This document shows positions 17,097 to 26,805 of a stretch of 64,000 bases of DNA, in pieces. Made by a program: the position numbers and the translations under genes. The notes beneath the pieces are model-generated. The model was not told where the DNA came from. It searched no databases and was given only the letters and a program-made list of their open reading frames with translations. The stretch is taken from the NCBI RefSeq assembly GCF_001975705.1, contig NZ_CP015093.1, positions 4,100,501 through 4,164,500 on the forward strand, written 5' to 3'. The first letter of the stretch is position 1; each line of letters opens with the position of its first letter. The stretch is from Salipiger abyssi. GTDB lineage: Bacteria; Pseudomonadota; Alphaproteobacteria; Rhodobacterales; Rhodobacteraceae.

Positions 17097-17807
17097 TCAG
17101 CGCAGCAGCATCGGCTCGGCCATCCAGGCCCGGATCGCGGCGCTCACCGCATCCGGCGCCTCCAGCGGCGGCAGGTGCCCCGCCTCCTCGATCACCGCGA
17201 GCCGGGCGCCGGGGATGAGTTCCGCCAGAAAGGCCTGACGCTTGACCGGGTAGAGCTGGTCATGGGCGCCGCAGAGCACCGTCACCGGCACCCGCAACTT
17301 GCGCAGCGCGCTCTGCTGGTCGCGGCGCCGTTGCAGCACGCGGATCTGCCGCACGAACACCTCCAGCCCGAGCCCGTCGGCCATATCCGAGAGCATGGCG
17401 AGGATCTCGCCCCGGTAGGGCCCGGGCGCGAGGCTGTCGGACGGGAAGAGCGCACGCACCGCCTCGTCGAGCCGCCCGGCCCGCGCCTTGATGATCAGCG
17501 GATCGCGCTCCGCCGCCTGCTGCGGCGTCTCGGCCAGTGGCGTGGTGTTCATCAGCATCAGCCGCGACACCCGGTCCGGCGCCCGCCGTTGCAGCTCCAT
17601 CGCGACAATGCCGCCTAGCCCGAGCCCGGCCAGCGCAAAGCGCTGCGGCAACACGTCGAGCAGCCCCGAGGCGACTTCCTCGACCCGCTCGCCGCCAGCG
17701 ACCGGCGCCACCATCACCGCCATCTCGCGCGACAGATCTGCGATCTGCGGGCCAAAGAGCCGCGCATCGCACATCAGATCGGGCAGCAGGACGAGGGGCT
17801 CAGCCAT
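17097..17807 (-). CDS. Alpha/beta hydrolase-fold protein lacking the nucleophilic serine
   Basis: 236 residues with the layout of alpha/beta hydrolases: LVLLPDLMCDARLFGPQ, the nucleophile-elbow region, then VTVLCGAHDQLYP (Asp183) and EEAGHLPPLEAP (His211). At the elbow the sequence is AGLGLGG (60-66), where the family has GxSxGG; the serine position 63 is Gly, codon GGG. Acid and base residues remain. Either the protein is non-catalytic and binds a ligand or partner, or another residue substitutes. The ATG at 17807 is preceded by GCGGGG. It converges with the oxidoreductase gene, 15 bases away. Confidence 0.85.
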   Translation of the reverse strand: MAEPLVLLPDLMCDARLFGPQIADLSREMAVMVAPVAGGERVEEVASGLLDVLPQRFALAGLGLGGIVAMELQRRAPDRVSRLMLMNTTPLAETPQQAAERDPLIIKARAGRLDEAVRALFPSDSLAPGPYRGEILAMLSDMADGLGLEVFVRQIRVLQRRRDQQSALRKLRVPVTVLCGAHDQLYPVKRQAFLAELIPGARLAVIEEAGHLPPLEAPDAVSAAIRAWMAEPMLLR

Positions 17808-17950
17808 GCCGCCCCGCAATACCGTCTTCCCGCCCCTGTAAGGCGCCCGACATACCCTGCCCCGTTTTCTGCTGCCCCGTCTTTGCGCGGAATCCTACCA
17901 GAGCACGCGGCGAGGAAAAGCGGGAATGCGCCGAGGGCCGCGAAGCGGCG

Positions 17951-18940
17951 TTACTCCGCCGCGACGACCCGCGCGACCGGGGCGGCGTGGCGCGGAGCGT
18001 GAATCTGCATCCAGACCGCCGCCTCGTCATAGAGCGTCCATTCCCGGCGCAGGCCGGAGGGGCCGAATTCCGCGTGGCTGATCCCCATCACATGCACCTC
18101 CGCCCCGCTCGGTCGCCCGAACGCGCCCCAGCCGCTGTGCCGTCCGGTCAGCGACCAGCGCAGCGCGGCGCGCGGCGGCAGCAGCCGGTCCTCGCGCCCG
18201 ATGCGGTGGTGAATGACGAAGCGCGCATCGGGAAAGGCCGCGCGCAGCCCGAACCAGAAGCGCTCCGCCCCGCCCGGCCCCTGCGCCGCCACGCCGCCGG
18301 GATAGGCCAGCCGCGCCGCCGGATCGTATTGCGCCGGGATCTCGGAGAACCCCGCCGCCATGATCCGCTCGATCAGCGCGGCAAAGGCCATGCCCCAGTG
18401 ATTGCCGTTGCCCTGACCGGTATAGGGGCCGGGCTGATCCAGCCCCGGGTGAAACGGCCCGTCCTCGGGATCCAGACAGGCGGCGCGCTCGCGCGCCCAG
18501 TCGGAGACGCGCAGTCCGAGCTGGCGCAGGATCGCGCCGCTGTCGCGCAATGCCCAGATCTCGCTGATCCGCCCGTCCTTGGCATAGATATCGGCCATGG
18601 CACGAAACCGCAGCCGCCGCCCGCACGGCGCCCCGAAGGCGCCGGCACCGTCATGGCTGCCCTGCATCAGCAGCCGCTGCGATCCCAGCAGCCCGAGCCG
18701 CGGCGCACCGGAGCAGATCGCATCCTCCGTCCGCACCGCGAGATCGGGCAGCGCCGCCAGCAGCTCCACCGCCTCGGCGCGGATCGCGCCGGCGCCAAAG
18801 CCCATGGCCTGTGCCTGCCGGTGAATGAGCTGCGGATGGCAGATGCCTGCCAGCCCGGCATCGAGCGCCCGCTCGGTCCAGAGCGTCCCTGCCATGGCGC
18901 GCAGAAACGCCGGGTAGTCCTCACCGTGCTGTCCCTGCAT
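17951..18940 (-). CDS. SnoaL-like (NTF2-fold) double-domain protein
   Basis: 329 residues apparently built of two NTF2-like units. The first holds LIHRQAQAMGFGAGAI, AVRTEDAICSG and MQGSHDGAGAFG with a matching strand RRLRFRAMADIYAKDGRISEIWALRDSGAI. The second has ERFWFGLRAAFPDARFVIHHRIG, SLTGRHSGWGAFG and HVMGISHAEF. These resemble SnoaL/ester-cyclase-type proteins, which include polyketide cyclases and small hydrolases. I chose the ATG at 18940 because GGAGGAGG lies 7 bases before it. Substrate unknown. Neighbours are an alpha/beta hydrolase and a VOC protein, consistent with small-molecule metabolism. Confidence 0.78.
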   Translation of the reverse strand: MQGQHGEDYPAFLRAMAGTLWTERALDAGLAGICHPQLIHRQAQAMGFGAGAIRAEAVELLAALPDLAVRTEDAICSGAPRLGLLGSQRLLMQGSHDGAGAFGAPCGRRLRFRAMADIYAKDGRISEIWALRDSGAILRQLGLRVSDWARERAACLDPEDGPFHPGLDQPGPYTGQGNGNHWGMAFAALIERIMAAGFSEIPAQYDPAARLAYPGGVAAQGPGGAERFWFGLRAAFPDARFVIHHRIGREDRLLPPRAALRWSLTGRHSGWGAFGRPSGAEVHVMGISHAEFGPSGLRREWTLYDEAAVWMQIHAPRHAAPVARVVAAE

Positions 18941-19009
18941 CGCGCCCTCCTCCATGACTGGCGCGATCAGTGTCACCCGGGAATGGTTAGCAAAGCGTTT
19001 CCGGCGGCG

Positions 19010-19447
19010 CTAAGCCTCGCCGTAGCCGTTCCAGCGAAACGCCCCGTCTTCCTCGCGCAGCGGCGCGAACGGGTTATGCGCAATCTCCCAGATATGGCCC
19101 TCGGGATCGGCGAAATAGCCGTGATAGCCGCCCCAGAACACCTCCTGCGCCGGCTTCAGGATGCGCGCCCCCGCCGCCTCGGCGCGGGTCAGCAGCGTCT
19201 CCACCTCCTCGCGGCTGCGTAGATTATGCGCCAGCGTCAGCGCGCCGTGGCCGAGCTCTTCGACCGGCACGCCGATATCCTCGGCCAGCGCATGCAGCGG
19301 GTAAAGCCCCAGCGTCTGGCCCAGCAGATCGAAGGCAATCACCCCGTCGGGGCTTTCGGCGCGGACCCATCCCAGCGCCTCGTAGAACGCCGTCGCGCGC
19401 GCCATGTCGCGCACCCCCAGCGTGATCAGGCTTACTCTCGGCTCCAT
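19010..19447 (-). CDS. VOC-family (glyoxalase/bleomycin-resistance fold) protein
   Basis: 145 residues with the two beta-alpha-beta-beta-beta units of the vicinal oxygen chelate fold: SLITLGVRDMARATAFYEALGW and, at the end, WGGYHGYFADPEGHIWEIAHNP, the latter with the usual PxGHxWE metal-ligand motif. Members are dioxygenases, glyoxalases, epimerases or antibiotic-binding proteins; no subfamily is clear. The start ATG at 19447 has AGGAGG at about 7 bases. It may be cotranscribed with the hydrolase gene upstream at 19500 (52-base gap). Confidence 0.88.
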   Translation of the reverse strand: MEPRVSLITLGVRDMARATAFYEALGWVRAESPDGVIAFDLLGQTLGLYPLHALAEDIGVPVEELGHGALTLAHNLRSREEVETLLTRAEAAGARILKPAQEVFWGGYHGYFADPEGHIWEIAHNPFAPLREEDGAFRWNGYGEA

Positions 19448-19499
19448 GGCACCCTCCTTACGTCTCGCCGCAGCGCGTTGCTTGCGCGGCCCGCACCGC

Positions 19500-20240
19500 T
19501 CAGCCGCCGATCTCGGCAATCGCCGCCTCGATCATCGCCAGATTCTCCGGCTCGGAAAAGCGGTGATCGGCGCCCTTCACAAAGCTCAGCCGCAGATCCG
19601 GGCTGTCGATATGATCGAAGAGCCGCAGCGCGGTTTCGCGGGTCACAGCCTCGTCCGCGCTGCCCTGCATCAGACGCACCGGGAAGGGCATCGGCAGCGG
19701 CGCGCGCAGCACCAGGTTGTCGCGCCCGTCCTCGATCAGCCGCTTGGTCACCGCATAGGGATCGCCATAGGCGGAGGGCAGATAGGTCACGCCCTCCTCC
19801 ATCACCTTTCGGCGCTCCTCTTCGGAGAAGCCGGCCCAGAACCCGTCCTCGGTGAAATCCGGCGCCGCGGCGATGCCGACAAAGCCCGCGACGCGCCCGG
19901 CCAGCCGCTGCGTCAGCAGACTGCCGATCCAGCCGCCCATGGAAGAGCCCACCAGCAGCAGCGGCCCTTCGGTCGCCGACTCGATCACCGCCTGCGCATC
20001 CGCCGCCCAGTCCCCGATGCAGCCGGCCTCGAACGCGCCCCCCGATTGCCCGTGGCCGGAATAATCCAGCCGCAGATAGGCCCGCCCGCGCGCCTTCGCC
20101 CAGGCCTCCAGATGCACCGCCTTGGTGCCCTCCATGTCGGATTTGTAGCCCGAGAGAAACACCACGGTCGGGCCGTCACCGGGCGTGTGGACATAGGCGA
20201 GGCGGGCATTCGGCCCGTCGAGATAGGCGGTGTCGGCCAT
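19500..20240 (-). CDS. Alpha/beta hydrolase, ABHD10-like
   Basis: 246 residues. A complete catalytic triad can be assigned: Ser100 in VGSSMGGW, an Asp after the LMQGSADE strand and His in GADHRFSEPENL near the C-terminus. The lid segment FSEEERRKVMEEGVTYLPSAYG is typical of the ABHD10/mycophenolic-acyl-glucuronide or thioesterase-like group. Family enzymes cleave acyl esters or S-acyl groups in the cytosol. This contrasts with the serine-less hydrolase at 17097. Ends of the gene are well set: MADTAYLDGPN at the ATG and a strong hairpin terminator of the next gene upstream. Confidence 0.88.
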   Translation of the reverse strand: MADTAYLDGPNARLAYVHTPGDGPTVVFLSGYKSDMEGTKAVHLEAWAKARGRAYLRLDYSGHGQSGGAFEAGCIGDWAADAQAVIESATEGPLLLVGSSMGGWIGSLLTQRLAGRVAGFVGIAAAPDFTEDGFWAGFSEEERRKVMEEGVTYLPSAYGDPYAVTKRLIEDGRDNLVLRAPLPMPFPVRLMQGSADEAVTRETALRLFDHIDSPDLRLSFVKGADHRFSEPENLAMIEAAIAEIGG

Positions 20241-20330
20241 GGCAGAGGGCTCCTTCGTCGCTTGGCGCGACTGTGCCCCCGCACCGGCCAGAGATGCAAC
20301 CGGGTTTCGCCACCCCGCTACCGGCGACGC

Positions 20331-20364
20331 AAAACGGCCCGGGAGCGCGCGTCTCCCGGGCCGT
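20331..20364 (-). terminator. Rho-independent terminator of yebC
   Basis: A perfect 12-bp stem (20334-20345 with 20353-20364) with a 7-base loop, followed on the minus strand by TTTT from 20334 to 20331. It lies about 27 bases past the yebC stop and before the ABHD10-like gene. Confidence 0.85.
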
Positions 20365-20391
20365 CATGTCCGTGTCGTCGGAAGCGCCCGC

Positions 20392-21132
20392 TCAGAGCTG
20401 CGCCATGACCTCGTCGGAGGCTTCGAAATTGGTGGTGACGCGCTGCACGTCATCGTCGTCCTCAAGCGCATCGACCAGCTTCATCAGCGTCTGCATGGCG
20501 TCGAGATCGAGCTCGGTGGTGGTGCCCGGCTTCCAGATCAGCTTGGTGCTTTCGGATTCGCCGAGTTCGGCCTCGAGCGCGTTGGAGACCTCGTTCAGAT
20601 CGGTATCGGCGCAATAGATGACATGGCCGTCCTCGGAGCTTTCCACATCCTCGGCACCGGCCTCGATCGCCGCCATCATGACGGTGTCGGCATCGCCGGC
20701 ATCCGCCGGGTAGACGATCTCGCCCTTGCGCTCGAACATGAAGGCCACCGAGCCGGTCTCGCCGAGATTGCCGCCGTTCTTGGTGAAGGTCGAACGCACG
20801 TTGGAGGCGGTGCGGTTGCGGTTGTCGGTCATCGCCTCGACGATCACCGCCACGCCATTGGGGCCATAGCCCTCATAGCGGATCTCTTCGTAATTGTCGC
20901 CCTCGCCGCCGGACGCCTTCTTGATGGCGCGCTCGATATTGTCCTTGGGCATGGACTGGCTCTTGGCTTCCTTGATGGCAAGCCGCAGGCGCGGGTTCTT
21001 GTCGGGATCGGGGTCGCCCATCTTGGCGGCGACGGTGATCTCCTTGGAGAATTTCGAGAAGAGCTTCGCCCGGACCGCGTCCTGACGGCCCTTGCGGTGC
21101 TGGATGTTTGCCCATTTGGAATGGCCGGCCAT
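20392..21132 (-). CDS. yebC: YebC/PmpR-family protein (translation factor or regulator)
   Basis: 246 residues, standard length. The N-terminus [19 protein letters not shown] is the family signature, followed by [38 protein letters not shown] and [23 protein letters not shown]. The C-terminus ends with the acidic dimer region. YebC proteins were described as transcription regulators and more recently as ribosome factors that relieve stalling at proline-rich stretches; which role dominates here is unknown. It stands alone, with its own terminator. Its upstream region, shared with the divergent amidotransferase, holds dispersed repeat copy C. Confidence 0.95.
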   Translation of the reverse strand: MAGHSKWANIQHRKGRQDAVRAKLFSKFSKEITVAAKMGDPDPDKNPRLRLAIKEAKSQSMPKDNIERAIKKASGGEGDNYEEIRYEGYGPNGVAVIVEAMTDNRNRTASNVRSTFTKNGGNLGETGSVAFMFERKGEIVYPADAGDADTVMMAAIEAGAEDVESSEDGHVIYCADTDLNEVSNALEAELGESESTKLIWKPGTTTELDLDAMQTLMKLVDALEDDDDVQRVTTNFEASDEVMAQL

Positions 21133-21231
21133 GGTGCCTCTTGCCTCGTCGGAAAACTTCGGAATATCGCACCGCGCTATAGCCCAGAGCGTGGCTCTGC
21201 CGCAAGCCCGTCCGGCCCCGCCGCGCCCGGG

Positions 21232-21256
21232 CTTTCATCTTTCCGGCAAATACTCC
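21232..21256 (-). repeat. Dispersed GAGTATTT/AAAGATGAA element, copy C
   Basis: On the minus strand this reads GGAGTATTT, then GCCGG, then AAAGATGAAAG. Copies A and D have 4-base spacers in the same frame of conservation. Unlike them, this one lies between divergent genes, upstream of yebC and the amidotransferase gene. Confidence 0.6.
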
Positions 21257-21318
21257 TGCCAGTGCGCGCCACGAGCGCCCCCTTCCCCGAGGCGCGCAAC
21301 CGGGGTAAAGCCGCTGTC

Positions 21319-22053
21319 ATGAGCCGCTTCCTGATCCTCCAGCTGCGCCCCGAGACCGAGGCCAGCGACGACGAATTCGCCGCCTTCCTGCGCAAGGGCG
21401 GGCTGAGCGCGGCGCAGGTGCACCGCATCCACCTCGATTGCGAGCCGCTGCCCGAAGGGCTCGACCCGCGCGACTATGCGGGCGTGATCGTCGGCGGCGG
21501 GCCCGGCTGCGTCTCGGACCCGCCGGAACGCAAATCCCCGGAGGAGGCGCGGATCGAGGCCGCCTGCCTGTCGCTGATGCCGGCGATCACCGGCGCGGAT
21601 GTGCCCTTCCTTGGCTGCTGCTACGGCATCGGCATCCTCGCACACCATCTCGGCGCCGAGGTCAGCAAGGCGCGCTATGGCGAGCCGGTGGGGCCGGTGC
21701 GCTGCGACAAGACCGAGGCGGGCGGGCGCGATCCGCTGCTCGACGGGCTGCCCGACGGGTTCGACGCCTTTGTCGGGCACAAGGAGGCGGTGCAGATCCT
21801 GCCCGCCGGCACGGTGCATCTGCTGCGCTCGGCGCCCTGCCCGTTCCAGATGATCCGTCACGGGCAGAACGTCTATGCCACGCAGTTCCATCCCGAGGCC
21901 GACGCGGCGGGGTTCGAGACCCGCATCCGCATCTATCGGCACAAGGGCTATTTCGACCCGTCCGAGGCGGACGATCTGATCGCCATGTGCCGCGCCTCCG
22001 AGGTCACCTGGCCGGAGCGCATCCTGAGAAACTTCGTGCAGCGCTACGGCTGA
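21319..22053 (+). CDS. Class I glutamine amidotransferase-like protein
   Basis: 244 residues starting at ATG 21319; the frame stays open upstream but family similarity begins here. Triad: Cys101 in LGCCYGIGIL, His191 and Glu193 in QFHPEAD. The oxyanion region VIVGGGPG is at 57-63. It resembles stand-alone GMP-synthase-type glutaminase domains that hydrolyse glutamine and hand over ammonia; no synthetase domain or partner gene is adjacent. Family members of this kind also include gamma-glutamyl hydrolase-like enzymes, so the acceptor is unknown. A paired-palindrome terminator follows. Confidence 0.88.
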   Translation: MSRFLILQLRPETEASDDEFAAFLRKGGLSAAQVHRIHLDCEPLPEGLDPRDYAGVIVGGGPGCVSDPPERKSPEEARIEAACLSLMPAITGADVPFLGCCYGIGILAHHLGAEVSKARYGEPVGPVRCDKTEAGGRDPLLDGLPDGFDAFVGHKEAVQILPAGTVHLLRSAPCPFQMIRHGQNVYATQFHPEADAAGFETRIRIYRHKGYFDPSEADDLIAMCRASEVTWPERILRNFVQRYG

Positions 22054-22059
22054 TCCCCC

Positions 22060-22115
22060 AAAATTTTCCTCCGAAAATTTTTCTCCCAGGATTTTTCGTA
22101 CGAAAAATCCTGGGA
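22060..22115. terminator. Paired palindromes between convergent genes
   Basis: First a 9-bp stem AAAATTTTC/GAAAATTTT with a 4-base loop (22060-22081), then a perfect 32-bp palindrome centred on GTAC (22084-22115) with A and T tracts inside. They fill the space between the amidotransferase and the SLC13 gene and can terminate both strands. The same design recurs at 43587-43630. Confidence 0.75.
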
Positions 22116-22119
22116 CACC

Positions 22120-23898
22120 TCACAAAGGCCAGATCAGCGGGATCACCAGCGCGGACAGCACCCCCACGCTCAGGTTCAGCGGCACCCCGACCTTCAGGAA
22201 ATCCGAGAACCGGTAGCCGCCAGGGCCATAGACCAGTGTGTTCGTCTGATACCCGATGGGCGTTGCGAAACTGCACGAGGCCGCCACCATCACCGCAACA
22301 ACCAGCGGGCGCGGATCGATCCCCAGAGCCTGCGCCAGCGAGATCGCGATGGGCGTGACCACCACCGCCACCGCATTGTTGCTCACCGCCTCGGTCAGAA
22401 CCGAGGTCAGCAGGAACACCGCCCAGATGAGCAGAGGCGCCGGCAGCACCTCCATCAGCGGCGCCACGGCTTTCACGATCAGTTCGACGGCACCAGAGGC
22501 GTCGAGCGCCGCGCCGATGGCCAGCATGGCGAAGATCAGCGCCAAGAGCTGCCCCTCGACAAAGGAAAACGCCTCGTCCGCGTCGATGCAGCGCGCCAGT
22601 AGCACCACCGCCACGGCGATCACCGCCAGCGCCAGGATCGGCGCCACGCCGAGCGCCGCCAGCACCACGATCCCCGCCATGGCGCCGATGGCGATGGGCG
22701 CGTGTCCGCGCCGGAAGGCCCGCGCCGAGGGGTGGGAGACATCCACCAGCTCGAGCTCGTCGGCGAGGCGCTTTATGTCCTCGGGCGAGCCCTCCAGCAG
22801 CAGCGTGTCGCCGACGCGCACCACCAGATCGTCGAGCTTGCGGCCGATATTCTGGTTCCGCCGATGCACCGCCAGCGGATAGACCCCGTAGCGCCGGCGC
22901 AGGCGCAGCGCGCCAAGGCTGCGGCCCACCATCTTGCAGCCCGGCGTGATCAGCACCTCGACCGTGGTGGTCTCGCGCGCCGAGATCTGGTCCACCCGCT
23001 TCAGCGACTTGTTGCGCTGAAGGCTGAGCAGCTCGGTCATCTGCGTGCGCAGGACAACCCGGTCGCCGACCTCGAGCACCACGTCCTGCAATTCGCGGCG
23101 CAGCGATTCGTCGCCGCGGACCACATCGACCAGACGCACCCCCTCGCGCTTGAAGAGCTGCACCCCCAGAACCTCGCGACCGATAAGGTTCGACTCGGGC
23201 GGGATCACCGCCTCGGTGAAGAATTTCATCCGCGAGCGATCCGACAGCATACCCGCCATGGAATGCCGTTCGGGCAGCAGGAACCGCCCCGCCACGACCA
23301 GATAGAACATCCCCCAGGCCACCAGGATAATCGCCAGCGGCGTGACCTCGAAGATGGTGAAGGGCTCCAGCCCCTGGCTGCGCGCCACCCCGTCGACCAG
23401 CAGGTTCGTCGAGGTGCCGATCAGCGTTGTGGTGCCGCCGAGGATCGCCGCATAGCTGAGCGGGATCAGCAGCTTCGAGGGCTGCACCCCCAGCACCTGA
23501 GAAATCTGCACGAAGATCGGCAGCATCATCACCACGACGGGGGTGTTGTTCATAAAGGCCGAGGCGATCAGCACCACCACCATGATCACCGCGATGGCCC
23601 GGCGCGGGCGCCGCGCCACCTCGCCCTGGGCAAAGGTGGCGAAGGCGTCGAGCGCGCCGGTCCGCACCAGCGCCCCCATCACGATGAACATCGCCGCGAT
23701 GGTCCAGGGCGCCGGGTTCGACAGCACCTCGAGCGCCGCATCATAGGGCAGCACGCCCAGCCCGAGCAGCACCGCCACCCCGCCGATCGCCACCACTTCG
23801 GTGGGATAGCGCTCGCGGACGAATAGCACGAACATCGCGACCACGGTCGCGATGGTCACCCAGGCCTGCGCGGTCTGGCTCAATGCGATGAACTGCAT
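22120..23898 (-). CDS. SLC13-family permease with two RCK-C domains
   Basis: 592 residues. An N-terminal membrane block (about 1-205) with SAFMNNTPVVVMMLPIF and ILGGTTTLIGTSTNLLVDG is followed by two TrkA-C/RCK-C-like cytosolic domains (about 215-300 and 305-385) and a second membrane block (about 400-592) with TEAVSNNAVAVVVTPIA and CSFATPIGYQTNTLVYGPG. The two NNT/SNN hairpin regions are the family's substrate and sodium sites. Members carry sulfate, dicarboxylates or similar anions; the RCK-C domains suggest ligand gating. The substrate is not visible from context. Confidence 0.92.
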   Translation of the reverse strand: MQFIALSQTAQAWVTIATVVAMFVLFVRERYPTEVVAIGGVAVLLGLGVLPYDAALEVLSNPAPWTIAAMFIVMGALVRTGALDAFATFAQGEVARRPRRAIAVIMVVVLIASAFMNNTPVVVMMLPIFVQISQVLGVQPSKLLIPLSYAAILGGTTTLIGTSTNLLVDGVARSQGLEPFTIFEVTPLAIILVAWGMFYLVVAGRFLLPERHSMAGMLSDRSRMKFFTEAVIPPESNLIGREVLGVQLFKREGVRLVDVVRGDESLRRELQDVVLEVGDRVVLRTQMTELLSLQRNKSLKRVDQISARETTTVEVLITPGCKMVGRSLGALRLRRRYGVYPLAVHRRNQNIGRKLDDLVVRVGDTLLLEGSPEDIKRLADELELVDVSHPSARAFRRGHAPIAIGAMAGIVVLAALGVAPILALAVIAVAVVLLARCIDADEAFSFVEGQLLALIFAMLAIGAALDASGAVELIVKAVAPLMEVLPAPLLIWAVFLLTSVLTEAVSNNAVAVVVTPIAISLAQALGIDPRPLVVAVMVAASCSFATPIGYQTNTLVYGPGGYRFSDFLKVGVPLNLSVGVLSALVIPLIWPL

Positions 23899-24042
23899 GT
23901 AAGAATAGCCTGTCTCTGCCCAACCCGACGCATTCTGGCGACGCGCCGCCGCTCTTGCAAGCGCGGCGAAGACGCAGGCGCGCGCCGCAGGCTCCTGAGC
24001 GATTGCGCGAGAGGATCCGTGCAGATGCTCAGGAAACCGGCG

Positions 24043-24855
24043 TCAGGGCCCCGCCTGCTCCAGCCGCCCGCCCTGGCGCACCATCTTCACGGTGATCGCC
24101 TTGCCGGTGCGGTCGTCGGTCTCGACGAAAACGCCGCAGAGCGTGGCCTCGCCCAGCGCCGGCTGATAGCGCCCCTTGCTCATGCCGGTCACAAAGCGTC
24201 GCATCGGCTCGACCTTGTCCATGCCGATGACCGAATCGTAATCGCCGCACATGCCCGCATCCGAGAGCAGCCCGGTGCCCCCCGGCAGGATCTGCGCGTC
24301 GCCGGTGGGCACATGGGTATGGGTGCCGACGACAAAGCTCGCGCGCCCGTCGCAGAAATGGCCCATCGCCATCTTCTCCGAGGTCGCCTCGCAATGCATG
24401 TCAACGATGATCGCCTGCGCCATGCCGCCCAGCGGGTGACGGCGCAGCACATCGTCCATGGCCGAGAACGGGTCGTCGAAGGGGCGCTTCATAAAGACCT
24501 GCCCCAGCACCTGGGTCACCAGCACCTTGCGCCCGCGCCGGTCGGCAAAGAGCCCCAGCCCGCGCCCCGGCGCCTGTTTGGCAAAGTTCACCGGGCGGAC
24601 CACCCTTGGCTCGCTTTCGATAAAGCTGAGCATGTCCTTCTGATCGAAGGCATGATCGCCAAGCGTCACCACATCGGCCCCCGCCGCGAGCAGCAGCTTG
24701 GCATGCTCGCCGGTCAGTCCGGCACCGTTCGAGGCGTTCTCTCCATTGACCACGACGAAATCGAGCTTCCACTCTTCGCGCAGCCCGGGCAGCCTGTCCG
24801 AAATGGCGGCGCGCCCGGCGCGGCCCACCACATCTCCAAGAAATAACAATCTCAT
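24043..24855 (-). CDS. YmdB-type metallophosphoesterase (TIGR00282 family)
   Basis: 270 residues. The opening MRLLFLGDVVGRAGRAAI, then VVVNGENASNGAGLT, DVVTLGDHAFDQKD and MALGHF-like VDMHCEATSEKMAMGHFCDGRASFVVGTHTHVPT give the metal ligands of this family (Asp, Asn, His, and GTHTH). YmdB in Bacillus is a phosphodiesterase acting on 2',3'-cyclic nucleotides and affecting biofilm and RNA; the role in Alphaproteobacteria is not settled. The gene is monocistronic by spacing (144 bases to the SLC13 gene, 72 to the next upstream gene). Confidence 0.93.
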   Translation of the reverse strand: MRLLFLGDVVGRAGRAAISDRLPGLREEWKLDFVVVNGENASNGAGLTGEHAKLLLAAGADVVTLGDHAFDQKDMLSFIESEPRVVRPVNFAKQAPGRGLGLFADRRGRKVLVTQVLGQVFMKRPFDDPFSAMDDVLRRHPLGGMAQAIIVDMHCEATSEKMAMGHFCDGRASFVVGTHTHVPTGDAQILPGGTGLLSDAGMCGDYDSVIGMDKVEPMRRFVTGMSKGRYQPALGEATLCGVFVETDDRTGKAITVKMVRQGGRLEQAGP

Positions 24856-24927
24856 GGATCAATCCGTAAGCGTGCCGGCGGCGAAAGCAAAGCCCGATTT
24901 GCGCGCGGCGCATCCATCCGGGCGGCT

Positions 24928-26015
<1,088 letters not shown>

Positions 26016-26226
26016 TCATGATCGTTTACCTATGCAGCCCGCGCTCGCTGCGCCAGCCCCTTCCCCGGGGCGCGACGCCGCAGACCGGCCGTTCTATCCC
26101 AATTTGTCACAGCTTTGCACGGCAGGGTGCTCAATTCATGAACATCCGCCCGCATGGCTTTTCCACGCCGCGCAAAGCCGCTATCCTCCGCCGCAAAGCC
26201 CCGCCCGGATACGAAGGCTCGAGCAG

Positions 26227-26742
26227 ATGCACCTCACCTCCCGCCTGATCGCCGCGATGGCGCTCGCGCTCGCTGCCTGCGAGGCGCCCACGGACAGCAC
26301 CGGCAACTGGCCCGGAGAGGCACCGCCCGCGCCGGAACGCATGGCCGACGGCACCTGCTGGGCGCGCGAGGTGACACCGGCGATCTACGAGCACGTCATG
26401 GGCGAGATCCAGGTGGTGCAGGCCGAGATCGCCGAAGACGGCACGGTGATCCGCCCGCCGGTCTATCGCCGGGCGCCGGTGCCGCGCGTGGTCAAGCCGC
26501 GCGGCGAGCTGCGCTTCGAAACCCCCTGCCCCGAGCAGACCACGCCCGAGCTCATTTCCTCGGTGCAGCGGGCGCTGGCGGCGCGCGGCTATTTCAGCGG
26601 CAGCGTGACCGGGCGTTTCGACGCGCCCACGCAGGCGGCGATCCGCAAGTACCAGAAAGAGCGCGGGCTCGACAGCGCGCAGCTCTCGCTGGAGACCGCC
26701 CGCGCGCTGGGGCTGATCGCAACCCCGCTCGACGCGCTGTAG
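26227..26742 (+). CDS. Lipoprotein with peptidoglycan-binding (PG_binding_1) domain
   Basis: 171 residues from MHLTSRLIAAMALALAACEAP: signal peptide with lipobox LAAC, so the mature protein starts at Cys18. The C-terminal part ISSVQRALAARGYFSGSVTG-RFDAPTQAAIRKYQKERGL is the three-helix peptidoglycan-binding domain. The middle region (about 35-105) is of unknown function, with VMGEIQVVQAEIAEDG and PPVYRRAP. The domain suggests a periplasmic or outer-membrane protein that attaches to the cell wall. A longer in-frame start upstream has no support. Confidence 0.87.
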   Translation: MHLTSRLIAAMALALAACEAPTDSTGNWPGEAPPAPERMADGTCWAREVTPAIYEHVMGEIQVVQAEIAEDGTVIRPPVYRRAPVPRVVKPRGELRFETPCPEQTTPELISSVQRALAARGYFSGSVTGRFDAPTQAAIRKYQKERGLDSAQLSLETARALGLIATPLDAL

Positions 26743-26805
26743 CGCGCCGCCCGGGTAGGCCTGTGCCGGCCTCCGCATGTGTCGCTGCGCGTGCATGCCG
26801 CCCCC

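Noticed and set aside
20230..21318. An N-terminal extension of the glutamine amidotransferase across yebC
   Set aside because: It is antisense to yebC and lacks family similarity; the amidotransferase fold starts at 21319.
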